A DNA stretch of 64,000 nt from the NCBI RefSeq assembly GCF_934560975.1, contig NZ_CAKTFO010000011.1, positions 19,930-83,929 on the forward strand, given 5' to 3'. Source of the DNA: an uncultured Sphingomonas sp. (lineage in GTDB: Bacteria > Pseudomonadota > Alphaproteobacteria > Sphingomonadales > Sphingomonadaceae). Shown piece after piece: positions 12,412-21,244 of the stretch. Under the pieces are notes generated by a model that saw nothing but the letters and a program-made list of their open reading frames with translations, was not told where the DNA came from and did no database searches. The translations under genes and the position numbers were made by a program. The first letter of the stretch is position 1. Each line of letters begins with the position of its first letter.

Positions 12412-12437
12412 CCTTGTGACCACATGTAGTCACAAGG
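12412..12437. promoter_or_regulatory. Palindromic operator of the toxin-antitoxin operon
   Basis: CCTTGTGAC and GTCACAAGG are a perfect 9-bp inverted repeat around CACATGTA, which itself contains ACATGT. Over 26 bases, 24 obey two-fold symmetry. It lies 11 bases upstream of the antitoxin ATG and its edge overlaps the ribosome-binding AAGGGAG. Phd/YefM antitoxins repress their own promoters through such palindromes, so this is the expected autoregulatory site. Confidence 0.75.
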
Positions 12438-12447
12438 CGACTATCGC

Positions 12448-13014
12448 TCAAGCTTCCAGCTCGATGTCCCAATAGAGCCAGTCGCGCCAGCTGTCGTGAA
12501 GATGGTTGGGCGGGAAGCTGCGGCCATGTTCCTGCAACTGCCAGCTGGTCGGGCGATAGGGCGCCTCCGCCAGCGCCATGCTGGCCTGGCGGGGCGTGCG
12601 GCCGCCCTTGCGCAGGTTGCAGGGTGCGCAGGCGGTGGACACATTCTCCCACGTCGTGCGCCCCCCTTGGGCGCGCGGGATGACATGGTCGAAGGTCAGC
12701 TCGCTGGTGCAGCCGCAATATTGGCAGCAGAAACGGTCGCGCAGGAACAGGTTGAAACGGGTGAACGCCGGATAGGCCGAGGGCCGCACATATTGGCGCA
12801 GCGCGATCACCGACGGCAGCTTCAGGCTCTGCGTCGGGCTGTGCACCTCGCGCTCGTAATGGGAGACGATGTCGACCCGTTCCAGGAACACCGCCTTGAT
12901 CGCGGTCTGCCATGGCCAGATCGACAGCGGGTAATAGGACAAAGGTGTGTAATCGGCATTCAGCACCAGCGCCGGACAATTGTCCGGGTGGCGAATAAGA
13001 TCGGGATGATACAT
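12448..13014 (-). CDS. HNH endonuclease family protein
   Basis: 188 residues. The HNH nuclease fold is visible: a CxxC pair (FCCQYCGCTS), FDHVIPRAQGG with the catalytic His, and WENVSTACAPCNLRKG with the N and second CxxC that bind zinc. The start at MYHPDLIRHPDNCPALVLN was chosen because this N-terminal segment is characteristic of the alphaproteobacterial core HNH protein; the frame continues upstream without such conservation. No methylase or other defence gene is adjacent, so restriction is unlikely; a housekeeping DNA-repair role is possible but unproven. Confidence 0.88.
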   Translation of the reverse strand: MYHPDLIRHPDNCPALVLNADYTPLSYYPLSIWPWQTAIKAVFLERVDIVSHYEREVHSPTQSLKLPSVIALRQYVRPSAYPAFTRFNLFLRDRFCCQYCGCTSELTFDHVIPRAQGGRTTWENVSTACAPCNLRKGGRTPRQASMALAEAPYRPTSWQLQEHGRSFPPNHLHDSWRDWLYWDIELEA

Positions 13015-13215
13015 GGACGACCAAGCCCCTCCGCAAAGCGGAGCGCCCCGGCCTGGGGGTCGCCTCGGTCCCGTCGCACTCGGGAGCGCGAGGCCTGGCC
13101 GCCGCGTCTCCGTCGTCCTGCCGCGTGCCAGAGCGGCGTGACGGGAGCATGACACCATTACGACGACTCGCGGTCAATAGCCGTTATTAATGATCGAACG
13201 AAAGGCAGTCGCGGA

Positions 13216-14073
13216 ATGGAGATCGTGTCGCGTTTCGCCCCCAGTCCGACCGGTCGATTGCACCTGGGCCATGCCTTTTCGGCGGTGCGCGCGCACGACC
13301 TGGCGCGGGACGCCGGCGGGCGCTTCCTGCTGCGGATCGAGGATATTGACGGCACGCGCAGCCGGGAGGCGTTCGTGGCCGGGATTGAGGAGGACCTGCG
13401 CTGGCTCGGCCTGCACTGGGACGGGCCGGTGATGCGTCAGTCGCGCCGCATGATCACCTATGCCGCGGCACTCGGTCAGTTGAAGGCGATGGGCCTGGTC
13501 TATCCCTGCTTCTGTACCCGGGCGGAGATCGCCGCCGCCAGCGCCAGCGCGCCACACGGACCGGAGGGGTCATTGTATCCCGGCACATGCCGCGCCCTGC
13601 CGGACGAAGCGCGAGCGACCCGTCTGGCCGAACCGCATTGCTGGCGACTGGACGTGGCGAGGGCCGTGGCGCGGACCGGGCCGCTCACCTGGCATGACGA
13701 CCAGAAAGGATGGATCCGGGCCGAACCACTGGCCCAGGGCGACGTGGTGCTGGCGCGCAAGGAGACGCCCACATCCTACCACCTGTCGGTGACGGTGGAC
13801 GATGCCGCGCAGGGCGTGACGGACGTGGTGCGCGGCACCGACCTGTTCGAGGCGACGCACATCCACCGCCTGCTCCAGGCCTTGCTCGGCCTCCCCACGC
13901 CGCTTTACCACCATCACGGCCTGCTGACCGGCGCGGATGGCAAGCGCCTCGCCAAGCGCAACGGGGCACGCCCGCTGGCCGATCTGCGGGCGGAGGGAGC
14001 GGATCCGGCTGCCCTGCTGGCGGCGTTGCGGGCGGGGCAACTTCCCGTTGGCGTCGGCACGGCGGAGGTCTAG
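13216..14073 (+). CDS. gluQRS: Glutamyl-queuosine tRNA(Asp) synthetase
   Basis: Attaches glutamate to the queuosine at the wobble position of tRNA-Asp. The 285 residues form a truncated class I glutamyl-tRNA synthetase: FAPSPTGRLHLGHAFSA at 7-23 carries the HIGH-type motif, CFC near 97-99 is part of the zinc site, and KRLAKRNGA is the KMSKS-like motif. The anticodon-binding domain of GluRS is missing, as expected for GluQRS. It leads a plus-strand run with the HIG1 and PduO genes. A queuosine-precursor transporter lies 4 kb downstream. Confidence 0.94.
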   Translation: MEIVSRFAPSPTGRLHLGHAFSAVRAHDLARDAGGRFLLRIEDIDGTRSREAFVAGIEEDLRWLGLHWDGPVMRQSRRMITYAAALGQLKAMGLVYPCFCTRAEIAAASASAPHGPEGSLYPGTCRALPDEARATRLAEPHCWRLDVARAVARTGPLTWHDDQKGWIRAEPLAQGDVVLARKETPTSYHLSVTVDDAAQGVTDVVRGTDLFEATHIHRLLQALLGLPTPLYHHHGLLTGADGKRLAKRNGARPLADLRAEGADPAALLAALRAGQLPVGVGTAEV

Positions 14074-14082
14074 AACAGGCCC

Positions 14083-14316
14083 ATGCAGACCTTTCTGTTC
14101 GTCCTGATCATCCTGGCGGCGATCGGCGCGCTGGTCTCGGTCGTGCGCGGCGTGATCATCATGGCGCGCACCAGCCGCGAGGATCTGACCGGAAGCGGGG
14201 TCAGCCGGTCCGGCCTGCGCCAGAATCGCATGATGTGGCGCCGCATCCAATTTCAAGGCGCGGCGGTGGTGTTCGTCATCATCCTGCTCCTGCTCTCGCG
14301 TGGAGGGACGCACTGA
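14083..14316 (+). CDS. HIG1 domain-containing small membrane protein
   Basis: 77 residues with two membrane helices: FLFVLIILAAIGALVSVVRG and FQGAAVVFVIILLLLS, joined by a basic cytoplasmic loop ending in SGLRQNRMMWRRI. This is the twin-helix pattern of HIG1-domain proteins, which in mitochondria and alphaproteobacteria associate with cytochrome oxidase. Its stop overlaps the adenosyltransferase start (TGATG). The function here is inferred only from the family. Confidence 0.82.
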   Translation: MQTFLFVLIILAAIGALVSVVRGVIIMARTSREDLTGSGVSRSGLRQNRMMWRRIQFQGAAVVFVIILLLLSRGGTH

Positions 14317-14888
14317 TGGTCAAGCTGACCCGCATCTACACCCGCACGGGCGACCAGGGCGACACCGGTTTGGCCGACGGCTCCCGCATCGGCAAGGCGG
14401 ATGCGCGCATCGCCGCGATCGGCGACGTGGACGAAACCAACAGCGCGCTCGGCGTGGCCATCGCCGCGCTGGAACAAGGGCCGGAGCAGGAGATGCTCGC
14501 CCGCATCCAGAACGAATTGTTCGATCTCGGCGCTGATATCGCCACGCCCGGCGACGACTTCACGCCCTCCCTCTCCGTGCTCCGCATCACCGCCTCGCAG
14601 GTGACCCGGCTGGAGCAGGAGATCGACCGCATGAACGAGGGACTCGCCCCCCTTTCTTCCTTCATCCTGCCGGGCGGGCTGGCGGCGGCCGCGCACCTCC
14701 ACCTTGCCCGTGCCATCGCCCGCCGGGCCGAACGGAGCATGGTCGCGGCGGCGGCAGCCATGCCCGTCAATCCGCAGGCTTTGGCCTACGTCAACCGCCT
14801 GTCGGACCATCTGTTCGTGCTTGCGCGGCTGGCGAATGCCACCGCCGGCGGCGACGTGCTGTGGCGCCCCGGCGCGACCCGCGAATAG
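14316..14888 (+). CDS. Cob(I)alamin adenosyltransferase, PduO type
   Basis: Transfers the adenosyl group from ATP to cob(I)alamin, making coenzyme B12. 190 residues, normal for the PduO-type trimeric enzyme. MVKLTRIYTRTGDQGDTGLA is the N-terminal ATP-binding segment; DVDETNSALGVA, NELFDLGADIATPG and the C-terminal RRAERSMV and VNRLSDHLFVLARLAN are family blocks with the conserved Arg and Asn residues. Translation is coupled to the HIG1 gene through TGATG. No cobalamin riboswitch is seen upstream. Confidence 0.93.
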   Translation: MVKLTRIYTRTGDQGDTGLADGSRIGKADARIAAIGDVDETNSALGVAIAALEQGPEQEMLARIQNELFDLGADIATPGDDFTPSLSVLRITASQVTRLEQEIDRMNEGLAPLSSFILPGGLAAAAHLHLARAIARRAERSMVAAAAAMPVNPQALAYVNRLSDHLFVLARLANATAGGDVLWRPGATRE

Positions 14889-14952
14889 GAACGTAGGCGG
14901 AACTTTCCTGCGGCACACAGGTTGGAAGCGGCGGGCAAAGGGGGATTTCAAC

Positions 14953-16221
14953 ATGGCCGCGCGCGCGGAACAAATGCAGGGTCCGTCCGCCCTGGTCGAA
15001 GCGTATCGCCGCACGCGCGACCTGTCGGTGGCCCTTGCCGCGCCTTTGTCCGACGCCGACGCCACGATCCAGCCGCATCCCGACGCCTCGCCCGCCAAGT
15101 GGCATCTGGCGCATACCACATGGTTCTTCGAGACTTTCGTGCTGCGCGATCATGTGCCGGGCCACCACCCGCATGACGCGCGCTACGCCTTTCTGTTCAA
15201 CAGCTATTACGATGCGGAAGGTGCGCGACACGCCCGCGACCGGCGCGGCATGCTGTCGCGGCCGAGCCTGGAGGAAATCCGCGCCTGGCGCACGGCGGTG
15301 GACGAACAGGTGGCGCACGCGCTGCCCGGCCTGTCGTCCGCCGCGCAGGATCTGGTCACCCTCGGCATCCATCACGAGCAGCAGCATCAGGAATTGATGC
15401 TGACCGACATGCTGGCGGCGATGGCCGCCAATCCGCTCGACCCCGCCATCTGGGATCACCCACGCGACATGCCGGCCGCGATCACGCCGATCGGGTGGAC
15501 GGAGGGTCGCGCCGGCCTTGTCGAGATCGGTCATGGCGGCGCGGAATTCGCCTTCGATTGCGAAGAACCGCGCCATCGCACCTTGCTCCACCCCCATGCG
15601 CTGGCGGATCGCTGCGTCACGAATGCCGAATGGCAGGCCTTCATGGCCGACGACGGCTATCGTCGACCCGAATTGTGGCTGTCCGACGGCTGGGCGTGGG
15701 TCAAGCGTGAGGCGGTGGCGGCGCCGCTCTACTGGCGCGCGGGCGCGGACGGCGCATGGCGTGCCTTCGCGCTGGACGGGCTCCACCCGCTCCATCCCGC
15801 CGCCCCCGTCACCCATATCTCCTTCTACGAGGCGGATGCCTATGCCCGCTGGGCGGGCGCGCGCCTGCCGACCGAGGCGGAATGGGAACATGCCGCCGAG
15901 GCGCTGGACCCTGCCGCCGGCACACAGCTCGACACGGCTGGCCCGGTCCGCCCACGCGCCGTATCGCGCTCGACCTCGCCCGGGCAGATGTTCGGGGACG
16001 TGTGGGAATGGACCGGCAGCGCCTACCTGCCCTATCCCGGCTTTCGCCCGGCGGAGGGCGCGGTCGGCGAATATAATGGCAAGTTCATGAGCGGGCAGGC
16101 GGTGCTGAAGGGTGCCAGCTGCGCCACCCCGCGCGGCCATTCGCGGGCCAGCTACCGCAACTTCTTCTACCCCTGGCAACGCTGGCAATTTACCGGCGTA
16201 CGCCTGGCAAGGGATCTGTGA
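14953..16221 (+). CDS. egtB: Ergothioneine biosynthesis protein EgtB
   Basis: Iron-dependent sulfoxide synthase that joins trimethylhistidine to cysteine or gamma-glutamylcysteine. In 422 residues, the N-terminal DinB-like domain holds the iron ligands H51 (KWHLAHTTWFFE) and H141/H145 (HHEQQHQE); the C-terminal formylglycine-generating-enzyme-like fold has SFYEADAYARWAGARLPTEA and VWEWTGSAY, ending NFFYPWQRWQFTGVRLAR. AAAGGGGG lies nine bases before the ATG. The stop overlaps the egtD start (TGATG), forming an egtBD pair. Confidence 0.95.
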   Translation: MAARAEQMQGPSALVEAYRRTRDLSVALAAPLSDADATIQPHPDASPAKWHLAHTTWFFETFVLRDHVPGHHPHDARYAFLFNSYYDAEGARHARDRRGMLSRPSLEEIRAWRTAVDEQVAHALPGLSSAAQDLVTLGIHHEQQHQELMLTDMLAAMAANPLDPAIWDHPRDMPAAITPIGWTEGRAGLVEIGHGGAEFAFDCEEPRHRTLLHPHALADRCVTNAEWQAFMADDGYRRPELWLSDGWAWVKREAVAAPLYWRAGADGAWRAFALDGLHPLHPAAPVTHISFYEADAYARWAGARLPTEAEWEHAAEALDPAAGTQLDTAGPVRPRAVSRSTSPGQMFGDVWEWTGSAYLPYPGFRPAEGAVGEYNGKFMSGQAVLKGASCATPRGHSRASYRNFFYPWQRWQFTGVRLARDL

Positions 16222-17201
16222 TGCTGCGCCTGGAGGATGCCGGAGCGGGCGTTGCGGAGGGTGCAGACCCCGCCTTTCTGGTCGATGTGCTCGCCGGCCT
16301 TGCCCAGGAGCGCAAAGCCATTCCCGCACGCTGGTTCTACGACCGGCGCGGGTCGGAGCTGTTCGAGGACATTACCCGCCTGCCCGAATACTACCCCACC
16401 CGGGTGGAGACGGCGTTGCTCTCCGAACGGTGCGAGGAGGTCGGCCGGATCGTCGGCGCGGGGCGCGCGGTGGTGGAGTTCGGCTCCGGCTCCTCGCTCA
16501 AGACGCCGCGTTTGCTGTCCTGCGTGTCGGCCGCCGCATATGTGCCGATCGACATTTCGGGCGATTTCCTTCGCGACTCCGCCGCCGGCCTGGCCGAAAA
16601 GTTCCCCGGTTTGGCCGTGTTGCCGGTGGAGGCGAACTTCATGCAGCCCGTCACGCTGCCCTTGGCGGTCAAGACGCTGCCGAAGCTGGGTTTCTTTCCG
16701 GGCTCCACCATCGGCAATCTCGTGCCGCGATCGGGCGTGAACCTGCTGCGCGACATGATCGCGACGCTGGGCATCGGATCGACCCTGCTGATCGGGATGG
16801 ACCGGGTCAAGGATCCTGACGTCCTGATCCGCGCCTATGACGATGCGGCCGGCGTCACGGCGGCGTTCAACCTCAACCTGCTCCACCGCATCAATCGCGA
16901 GCTTGGGGCGGACATTCCGGTCGAAGGCTTCTCGCATCGCGCGGTGTGGAACGAAACCTGGTCGCGGATCGAGATGCATCTGGTGGCGAACCGGGCCTTG
17001 TCGTTCACGATCGCCGGCCGTTCGTTCGCGTTGGCTGCCGGGGAGACGATCCACACCGAGAACAGCCATAAATACAGCCCGCGCAGCGCCCGCCAGTTGC
17101 TCGCGGCAGGCGGCTGGACCCCACTGCGCGAATGGTCGGACGCGGATGGCATGTTCTCGCTGATCCTGGCGGAGGCGCGGCCGGAGCCGAGCGCCCCCTG
17201 A
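16221..17201 (+). CDS. egtD: L-histidine N-alpha-methyltransferase EgtD
   Basis: Trimethylates the amino group of histidine to hercynine, the first step of ergothioneine synthesis. The 326 residues show the EgtD blocks: PARWFYDRRGSELFEDITRL, PEYYPTRVE, VEFGSGSSLKT (SAM-binding glycine loop), YVPIDISGDFL and FFPGSTIGN, with the C-terminal HTENSHKYS that closes the histidine pocket. ATG at 16221 overlaps the egtB stop by one base. No egtA or egtC is adjacent, which fits the many bacteria that need only EgtB and EgtD. Confidence 0.95.
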   Translation: MLRLEDAGAGVAEGADPAFLVDVLAGLAQERKAIPARWFYDRRGSELFEDITRLPEYYPTRVETALLSERCEEVGRIVGAGRAVVEFGSGSSLKTPRLLSCVSAAAYVPIDISGDFLRDSAAGLAEKFPGLAVLPVEANFMQPVTLPLAVKTLPKLGFFPGSTIGNLVPRSGVNLLRDMIATLGIGSTLLIGMDRVKDPDVLIRAYDDAAGVTAAFNLNLLHRINRELGADIPVEGFSHRAVWNETWSRIEMHLVANRALSFTIAGRSFALAAGETIHTENSHKYSPRSARQLLAAGGWTPLREWSDADGMFSLILAEARPEPSAP

Positions 17202-17270
17202 CCCTTTGACCTCCGACGCATATCCTCGCTAGCGTTCCCCCACCGCAAAGTCGCGCATGAAAGGGCAGGC

Positions 17271-18140
17271 ATGAACACGATCGGCGTCATCGGCGCAGGC
17301 CAAATGGGGGCAGGCATCGCCCAGGTCGCGGCGCAATCCGGCTATCGCGTGCTGCTGGGCGACGTGAGCCTGGACGTCGCGGAAAAGGGCAAGGCCGGCA
17401 TCGCCAAGCGCCTCGCCCGGGCCGTCGAAAAGGCGCAGATCGAGCAGGCCGATGCCGACGCCGCGCTTGCCCGGATCGAGCCGCAGGGCGACCATGCCGC
17501 CTTTGGCCAGGCCACCATCGCCATCGAAGCCGCAACCGAGCGGGAGGAGATCAAGCGCGCCATCTTCGCCAGCCTCGGCAAGGTGCTGTCCGCCCAGGCC
17601 ATCCTCGCCACCAACACGTCCTCCATCCCGATCACGCGGCTGGCGCAGGCGGCACCCGATCCGGCGCGCTTCATGGGCGTCCACTTCTTCAACCCCGTGC
17701 CGGTGATGAAGCCGATCGAACTGATCCGCGGCCTTGCCACCGCCGACGACACGGTCGCGCGGGTGGAGGCGTTCGCGCAAAGCCTGGGCAAGACGGTGGT
17801 CCACGCCAACGATGCGCCGGGCTTCATCGTCAATCGCGTGCTGCTGCCGATGCTGAACGAGGCGATCTTTGCGCTGGGCGAAGGCGTCGCCACCGTGCGC
17901 GACATCGACGCGGCGGTCAGCCTGGGTCTCAACCATCCGATGGGTCCGCTGACTTTGGCCGACTTCATCGGCCTCGACACCTGCCTGGAAATTGCGCGCG
18001 TGCTGCATGAGGGCACGGGCGATCCCAAGTTCCGCCCTGCGCCGCTACTGGTCAAATATGTCGAAGCCGGCTGGTTGGGCCGCAAGACCAGGCGCGGCTT
18101 CTACGATTATTCCGGTGCGGAGCCGGTGCCGACGCGCTGA
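17271..18140 (+). CDS. 3-hydroxyacyl-CoA (3-hydroxybutyryl-CoA) dehydrogenase
   Basis: NAD(P)-dependent oxidation of 3-hydroxyacyl-CoA, used in butyrate, PHB and fatty-acid metabolism. 289 residues: Rossmann motif [15 protein letters not shown] at 4-18, [12 protein letters not shown], the catalytic-His block [18 protein letters not shown] near 137-154, and the C-terminal [16 protein letters not shown]. Size and single-domain structure match Hbd/PaaH/FadB2 proteins rather than the long FadJ. RBS AAGGGCAGG precedes the ATG. An intrinsic terminator follows. Confidence 0.93.
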   Translation: MNTIGVIGAGQMGAGIAQVAAQSGYRVLLGDVSLDVAEKGKAGIAKRLARAVEKAQIEQADADAALARIEPQGDHAAFGQATIAIEAATEREEIKRAIFASLGKVLSAQAILATNTSSIPITRLAQAAPDPARFMGVHFFNPVPVMKPIELIRGLATADDTVARVEAFAQSLGKTVVHANDAPGFIVNRVLLPMLNEAIFALGEGVATVRDIDAAVSLGLNHPMGPLTLADFIGLDTCLEIARVLHEGTGDPKFRPAPLLVKYVEAGWLGRKTRRGFYDYSGAEPVPTR

Positions 18141-18160
18141 GGGCGCCACTTCCCTGCTTT

Positions 18161-18191
18161 CCGGCCTGCGCTTTCCGGCCGGTATTTTTTT
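18161..18191 (+). terminator. Intrinsic terminator after the dehydrogenase gene
   Basis: CCGGCC and GGCCGG pair across a 10-base loop and are followed by TA and seven Ts, 20 bases past the stop codon. It separates this gene from the transporter gene downstream. Confidence 0.8.
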
Positions 18192-18231
18192 GAAAGGACA
18201 GGCGGCATCGATCCCGCTAGGCACAGCCCGC

Positions 18232-18882
18232 ATGGATAAGCCTGCACCCGGTCTGCCCAAGTCGCTGTTTGCCTTTGCAATCTTCTACGGGGGCATGGTG
18301 TGCATCGCCGGCGTGCTCGGCAACAAGCAGGTGGCGTTGGGGCCGCTGGCGGTGGAAGCGGGCATCTTCGCCTTTCTGCTGCTGGTGGTGACGTCCAGTG
18401 CGGTGGCGGAGCTGCACGGCCGCGCCATCGCCACGCGGCTGGTGCAGATCGGGTTCGTGCCGCTGATCGTGTCGCTGCTGCTCTCCCTGCTGGTACTGGC
18501 CCTGCCCGCCTCCGCGAGCATGGAGCCGGCGCGGATCGGCGCCTTCACCCTGATGATGGGTGCCACGCCCCGCATCTGGCTGGGCGGCATCGTCGCATAT
18601 GGCGTATCGCAGACGCTGAACGTGTTCATCTTCAGCCGGCTGAAAGGACACGAGGGCAGCCGCCTGCTGTGGCTGCGCGCAGCCGTCGCCAGCGCAACGT
18701 CGCAGGTGATCGACACATTGCTGTTCGTCACCATCGCCTTCTGGGGGGTGTTCCCGATCGGCGAATTGCTGGTGGGCCAGATGCTGGCAAAGGTCACGCT
18801 GTCGGCGGTGCTGGTGCCGCCGCTCATCTATCTGTTCGTCGGTTTCGGGCGGAAGCTGGACGGGACCACCCCTCACGCCTAA
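18232..18882 (+). CDS. VUT family queuosine precursor transporter (YhhQ-like)
   Basis: A polytopic inner-membrane protein of 216 residues with about six helices. The family blocks are [20 protein letters not shown] near the start and the conserved [10 protein letters not shown] (residues about 125-134) and [16 protein letters not shown]. YhhQ proteins import preQ0/preQ1-type precursors for queuosine. With gluQRS 4 kb upstream, the pair suggests that the cell salvages precursor and further modifies Q on tRNA-Asp. The ribosome-binding site is poor, and no preQ1 aptamer is apparent in the short leader. Confidence 0.85.
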   Translation: MDKPAPGLPKSLFAFAIFYGGMVCIAGVLGNKQVALGPLAVEAGIFAFLLLVVTSSAVAELHGRAIATRLVQIGFVPLIVSLLLSLLVLALPASASMEPARIGAFTLMMGATPRIWLGGIVAYGVSQTLNVFIFSRLKGHEGSRLLWLRAAVASATSQVIDTLLFVTIAFWGVFPIGELLVGQMLAKVTLSAVLVPPLIYLFVGFGRKLDGTTPHA

Positions 18883-18893
18883 GGCGCGCCGCG

Positions 18894-19763
18894 ATGACCG
18901 ATTACGCCCCCGATCCCGCCCTGCTCGCCCGTGCCGAGACATTGGTGGAGGCGCTGCCCTACCTCCAGCGTTATGCCGGCGCGACCTTTGTCGTGAAATA
19001 TGGCGGGCACGCCATGGGCGATGCCGATGCGGCGGAGGATTTCGCCGAAGACGTGGTGCTGCTGAAGGCGGTCGGGATCAACCCGATCGTGGTGCATGGC
19101 GGCGGGCCGCAGATCGGCGCGGCGCTGAAGGCGCAGGGAATCGAAAGCCGCTTCGTCGACGGGCTGCGCGTTACCGACGCCGCCACGATGAAGGTGGCCG
19201 AGATGGTCCTGTCCGGCCAGATCAACAAGGAGATCGTCTCCTGGATCGCGGCCGAGGGCGGGCGCGCCGTCGGTATTTCCGGCAAGGACGGCCACCTGGT
19301 CACCGCCACCAAGGTGCGGAGCGAGCATGATCTGGGCTTCGTGGGCGAGCCCGACGATGTCGACACGCGCCTGCTCGATACCCTGTCCACGGCCGGCATG
19401 ATCCCGGTGGTGGCGCCGGTGGGCGTCGGCGCGGACGGGCAGACCTACAACATCAACGCCGACACGATGGCGGGCGCCATCGCCATCGCGACCGGTGCCG
19501 AGCGCCTGTTCCTGCTGACGGACGTGCCGGGTGTGCTCGACAAGGACAAACGCCTGCTGAGCGACCTGACCCCGCCCAAGATCGCGGATCTGAAGCGCGA
19601 CGGCACCATCTATGGCGGCATGATCCCCAAGCTCCAGACCTGCATCGATGCGGTCCAGGGCGGCGTGGACGCGGCGGTGATCCTGGACGGGCGGGTGCCG
19701 CACGCCATGCTGATCGAGATCTTCACCAAGGCCGGCGCGGGCACATTGGTGCGCCGGGGCTGA
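18894..19763 (+). CDS. argB: Acetylglutamate kinase
   Basis: Phosphorylates N-acetylglutamate in arginine synthesis. 289 residues with the ATP-binding lysine block [12 protein letters not shown] at 32-43, [23 protein letters not shown], the substrate-binding [12 protein letters not shown] and the C-terminal [19 protein letters not shown]. The long N-terminal helix (residues 1-25) is of the type in hexameric, arginine-inhibited kinases, so feedback inhibition is likely. It starts 11 bases after the transporter stop. Confidence 0.96.
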   Translation: MTDYAPDPALLARAETLVEALPYLQRYAGATFVVKYGGHAMGDADAAEDFAEDVVLLKAVGINPIVVHGGGPQIGAALKAQGIESRFVDGLRVTDAATMKVAEMVLSGQINKEIVSWIAAEGGRAVGISGKDGHLVTATKVRSEHDLGFVGEPDDVDTRLLDTLSTAGMIPVVAPVGVGADGQTYNINADTMAGAIAIATGAERLFLLTDVPGVLDKDKRLLSDLTPPKIADLKRDGTIYGGMIPKLQTCIDAVQGGVDAAVILDGRVPHAMLIEIFTKAGAGTLVRRG

Positions 19764-19773
19764 GGCGTTCGCC

Positions 19774-21156
19774 TCAGCGCTGGTCCTCATAGGCGAATTG
19801 CAGGATGCCCCAGTGGCGTCCGCGGACATGGATCGACGCGATCACCTGCTTCAGCAGGATCACGTCGCCGCCCGCCACCGGCCGGCGATAGGCCTTGATG
19901 CAGAACGGCTCGGTGGTCTTGCACTGCGCCTTGGTGTCGGCGAACTCGTAAATCGTGCCGGCGCGCGAATATTCCATGTTCCAGTCGCGATCGCCCGGCC
20001 GTTGCGGCAGCGACCGCTCCGGCATGGCCACCGCGCCATAGGCATTGCGATCGCTGAAGCTCATCCCGAAAAACCCGCGAAAGGCACGCGCCGCTTCCTG
20101 GTGCGGGCGGGCGGCGGCAGTCAGCACCGCCTGCGCGGGGTGGGCGTGGAGCATGGGGTCGCTGCCCGGAACCGGCGTATAGATACTGGAAAAGAACGCT
20201 CCTTCGGTAATGCGCCCGGCATCCAGCGCCTGTTCCAGCGTCCCCGAAACCGCCGCCGCGACCGACAAGGCAAAGTTTATATACGGGGTGTCGGGGAGTT
20301 CCACGCCGCTTTCCGCAAAATGCTGGAGCAGCGTGTTGGTGTCGTCGCTGACCGTGGTCAGCCGCCCCGACAGGCGCTGAAGCCCGCTGGCATTGTCGGT
20401 CGACGTGGTCGCCAGCGCATCCAGCCCGGTACGCACGGTATCGACTGAGCCGACGATGGCGCCGATCCGATCGGCCACCGACGTGCTGATCTCCGACAGG
20501 CCGCGCATCAGGGTTTCCAGCCGCCCGACGAGCGTCTCGATGTCGCGCGTGCCCTGGTGGGCCGACTTGGCCTTGGCGGCACCCTGCGTGATCCGGTCGA
20601 GCATGCCGCCGGCCTCGCCGTGCAAGGCACAGATCGACCGTTCGATGGTCTGGGTGGCGGTGGCGGTTTCCTGCGCCAGCTTCTTCACCTCGCTCGCCAC
20701 CACCGCAAAGCCGCGCCCGGCATCGCCCGCGCGCGCCGCCTCGATCGTGGCGTTGAGCGCGAGCAGGTTGGTCTGGCTGGCGATGTCGCGGATCACGCCG
20801 GTGACGTGACCCACCGTCTGCAGCGCATTGTTGAACGCCGCCAGCCCGCCATGGATGTGCGTCACCTGATCGATCAGTTCGAGGACGTCGGCGGTGGCGC
20901 CGGCCAGTTGCCGCGTCGAATCGTCGATCACCGCGCCGGCCGTCATGGCGATGTGCCGCGCATCGTCGGCTGCCGCCGCCACGGTCTCGCCCGCATCGGC
21001 CAGGCTGCCCGTTTCCGCGCGCACCGACTCGATCGTGTTGGCCTGATCGGTGACGCGGTCGGACAGTTCGGAGATGTCCGCCTGCAGGTCGAGCGTCCTG
21101 AGGCAGAGATCGCCCGACAATTTGGCTGCCTTGATGACGTTCGGCTGTGATTTCAT
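19774..21156 (-). CDS. Soluble methyl-accepting chemotaxis protein
   Basis: 460 residues with no signal peptide or membrane helix, so a cytoplasmic chemoreceptor. A coiled-coil methylation and signalling domain occupies about 20-310, with the highly conserved tip [15 protein letters not shown] near 130. The C-terminal 150 residues form a separate module with [20 protein letters not shown] and [14 protein letters not shown], resembling a module that recurs at the end of soluble MCPs, probably the sensor. Translation starts at MKSQPNV; the upstream extension is spurious. A CtrA-type box is 42 bases upstream. No other che gene is in the window. Confidence 0.9.
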   Translation of the reverse strand: MKSQPNVIKAAKLSGDLCLRTLDLQADISELSDRVTDQANTIESVRAETGSLADAGETVAAAADDARHIAMTAGAVIDDSTRQLAGATADVLELIDQVTHIHGGLAAFNNALQTVGHVTGVIRDIASQTNLLALNATIEAARAGDAGRGFAVVASEVKKLAQETATATQTIERSICALHGEAGGMLDRITQGAAKAKSAHQGTRDIETLVGRLETLMRGLSEISTSVADRIGAIVGSVDTVRTGLDALATTSTDNASGLQRLSGRLTTVSDDTNTLLQHFAESGVELPDTPYINFALSVAAAVSGTLEQALDAGRITEGAFFSSIYTPVPGSDPMLHAHPAQAVLTAAARPHQEAARAFRGFFGMSFSDRNAYGAVAMPERSLPQRPGDRDWNMEYSRAGTIYEFADTKAQCKTTEPFCIKAYRRPVAGGDVILLKQVIASIHVRGRHWGILQFAYEDQR

Positions 21157-21197
21157 GTGCTTGATCCTCGATCGCGGCAACATATCCACAGGGCTGG

Positions 21198-21212
21198 TTA
21201 AAGTGCGGTTAG
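21198..21212 (-). promoter_or_regulatory. CtrA-like box upstream of the chemoreceptor gene
   Basis: TTAA-AGTGCGG-TTAG on the plus strand, i.e. CTAA-N7-TTAA in the direction of the gene. It differs by one base from the CtrA consensus TTAA-N7-TTAA and ends 42 bases before the start codon, a position suited to a CtrA-activated promoter. Confidence 0.55.
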
Positions 21213-21244
21213 CGTAGCTGACCGGATCCACTCCCGCGCCCATG

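Noticed and set aside
12448..13014. Restriction-modification role for the HNH protein
   Set aside because: No methylase or specificity subunit nearby, and the protein has the look of the conserved alphaproteobacterial core HNH gene.
18192..18231. preQ1 riboswitch before the queuosine-precursor transporter
   Set aside because: Only about 40 bases lie between the upstream terminator and the ATG, and I see no preQ1 aptamer-like stem plus A-rich tail.
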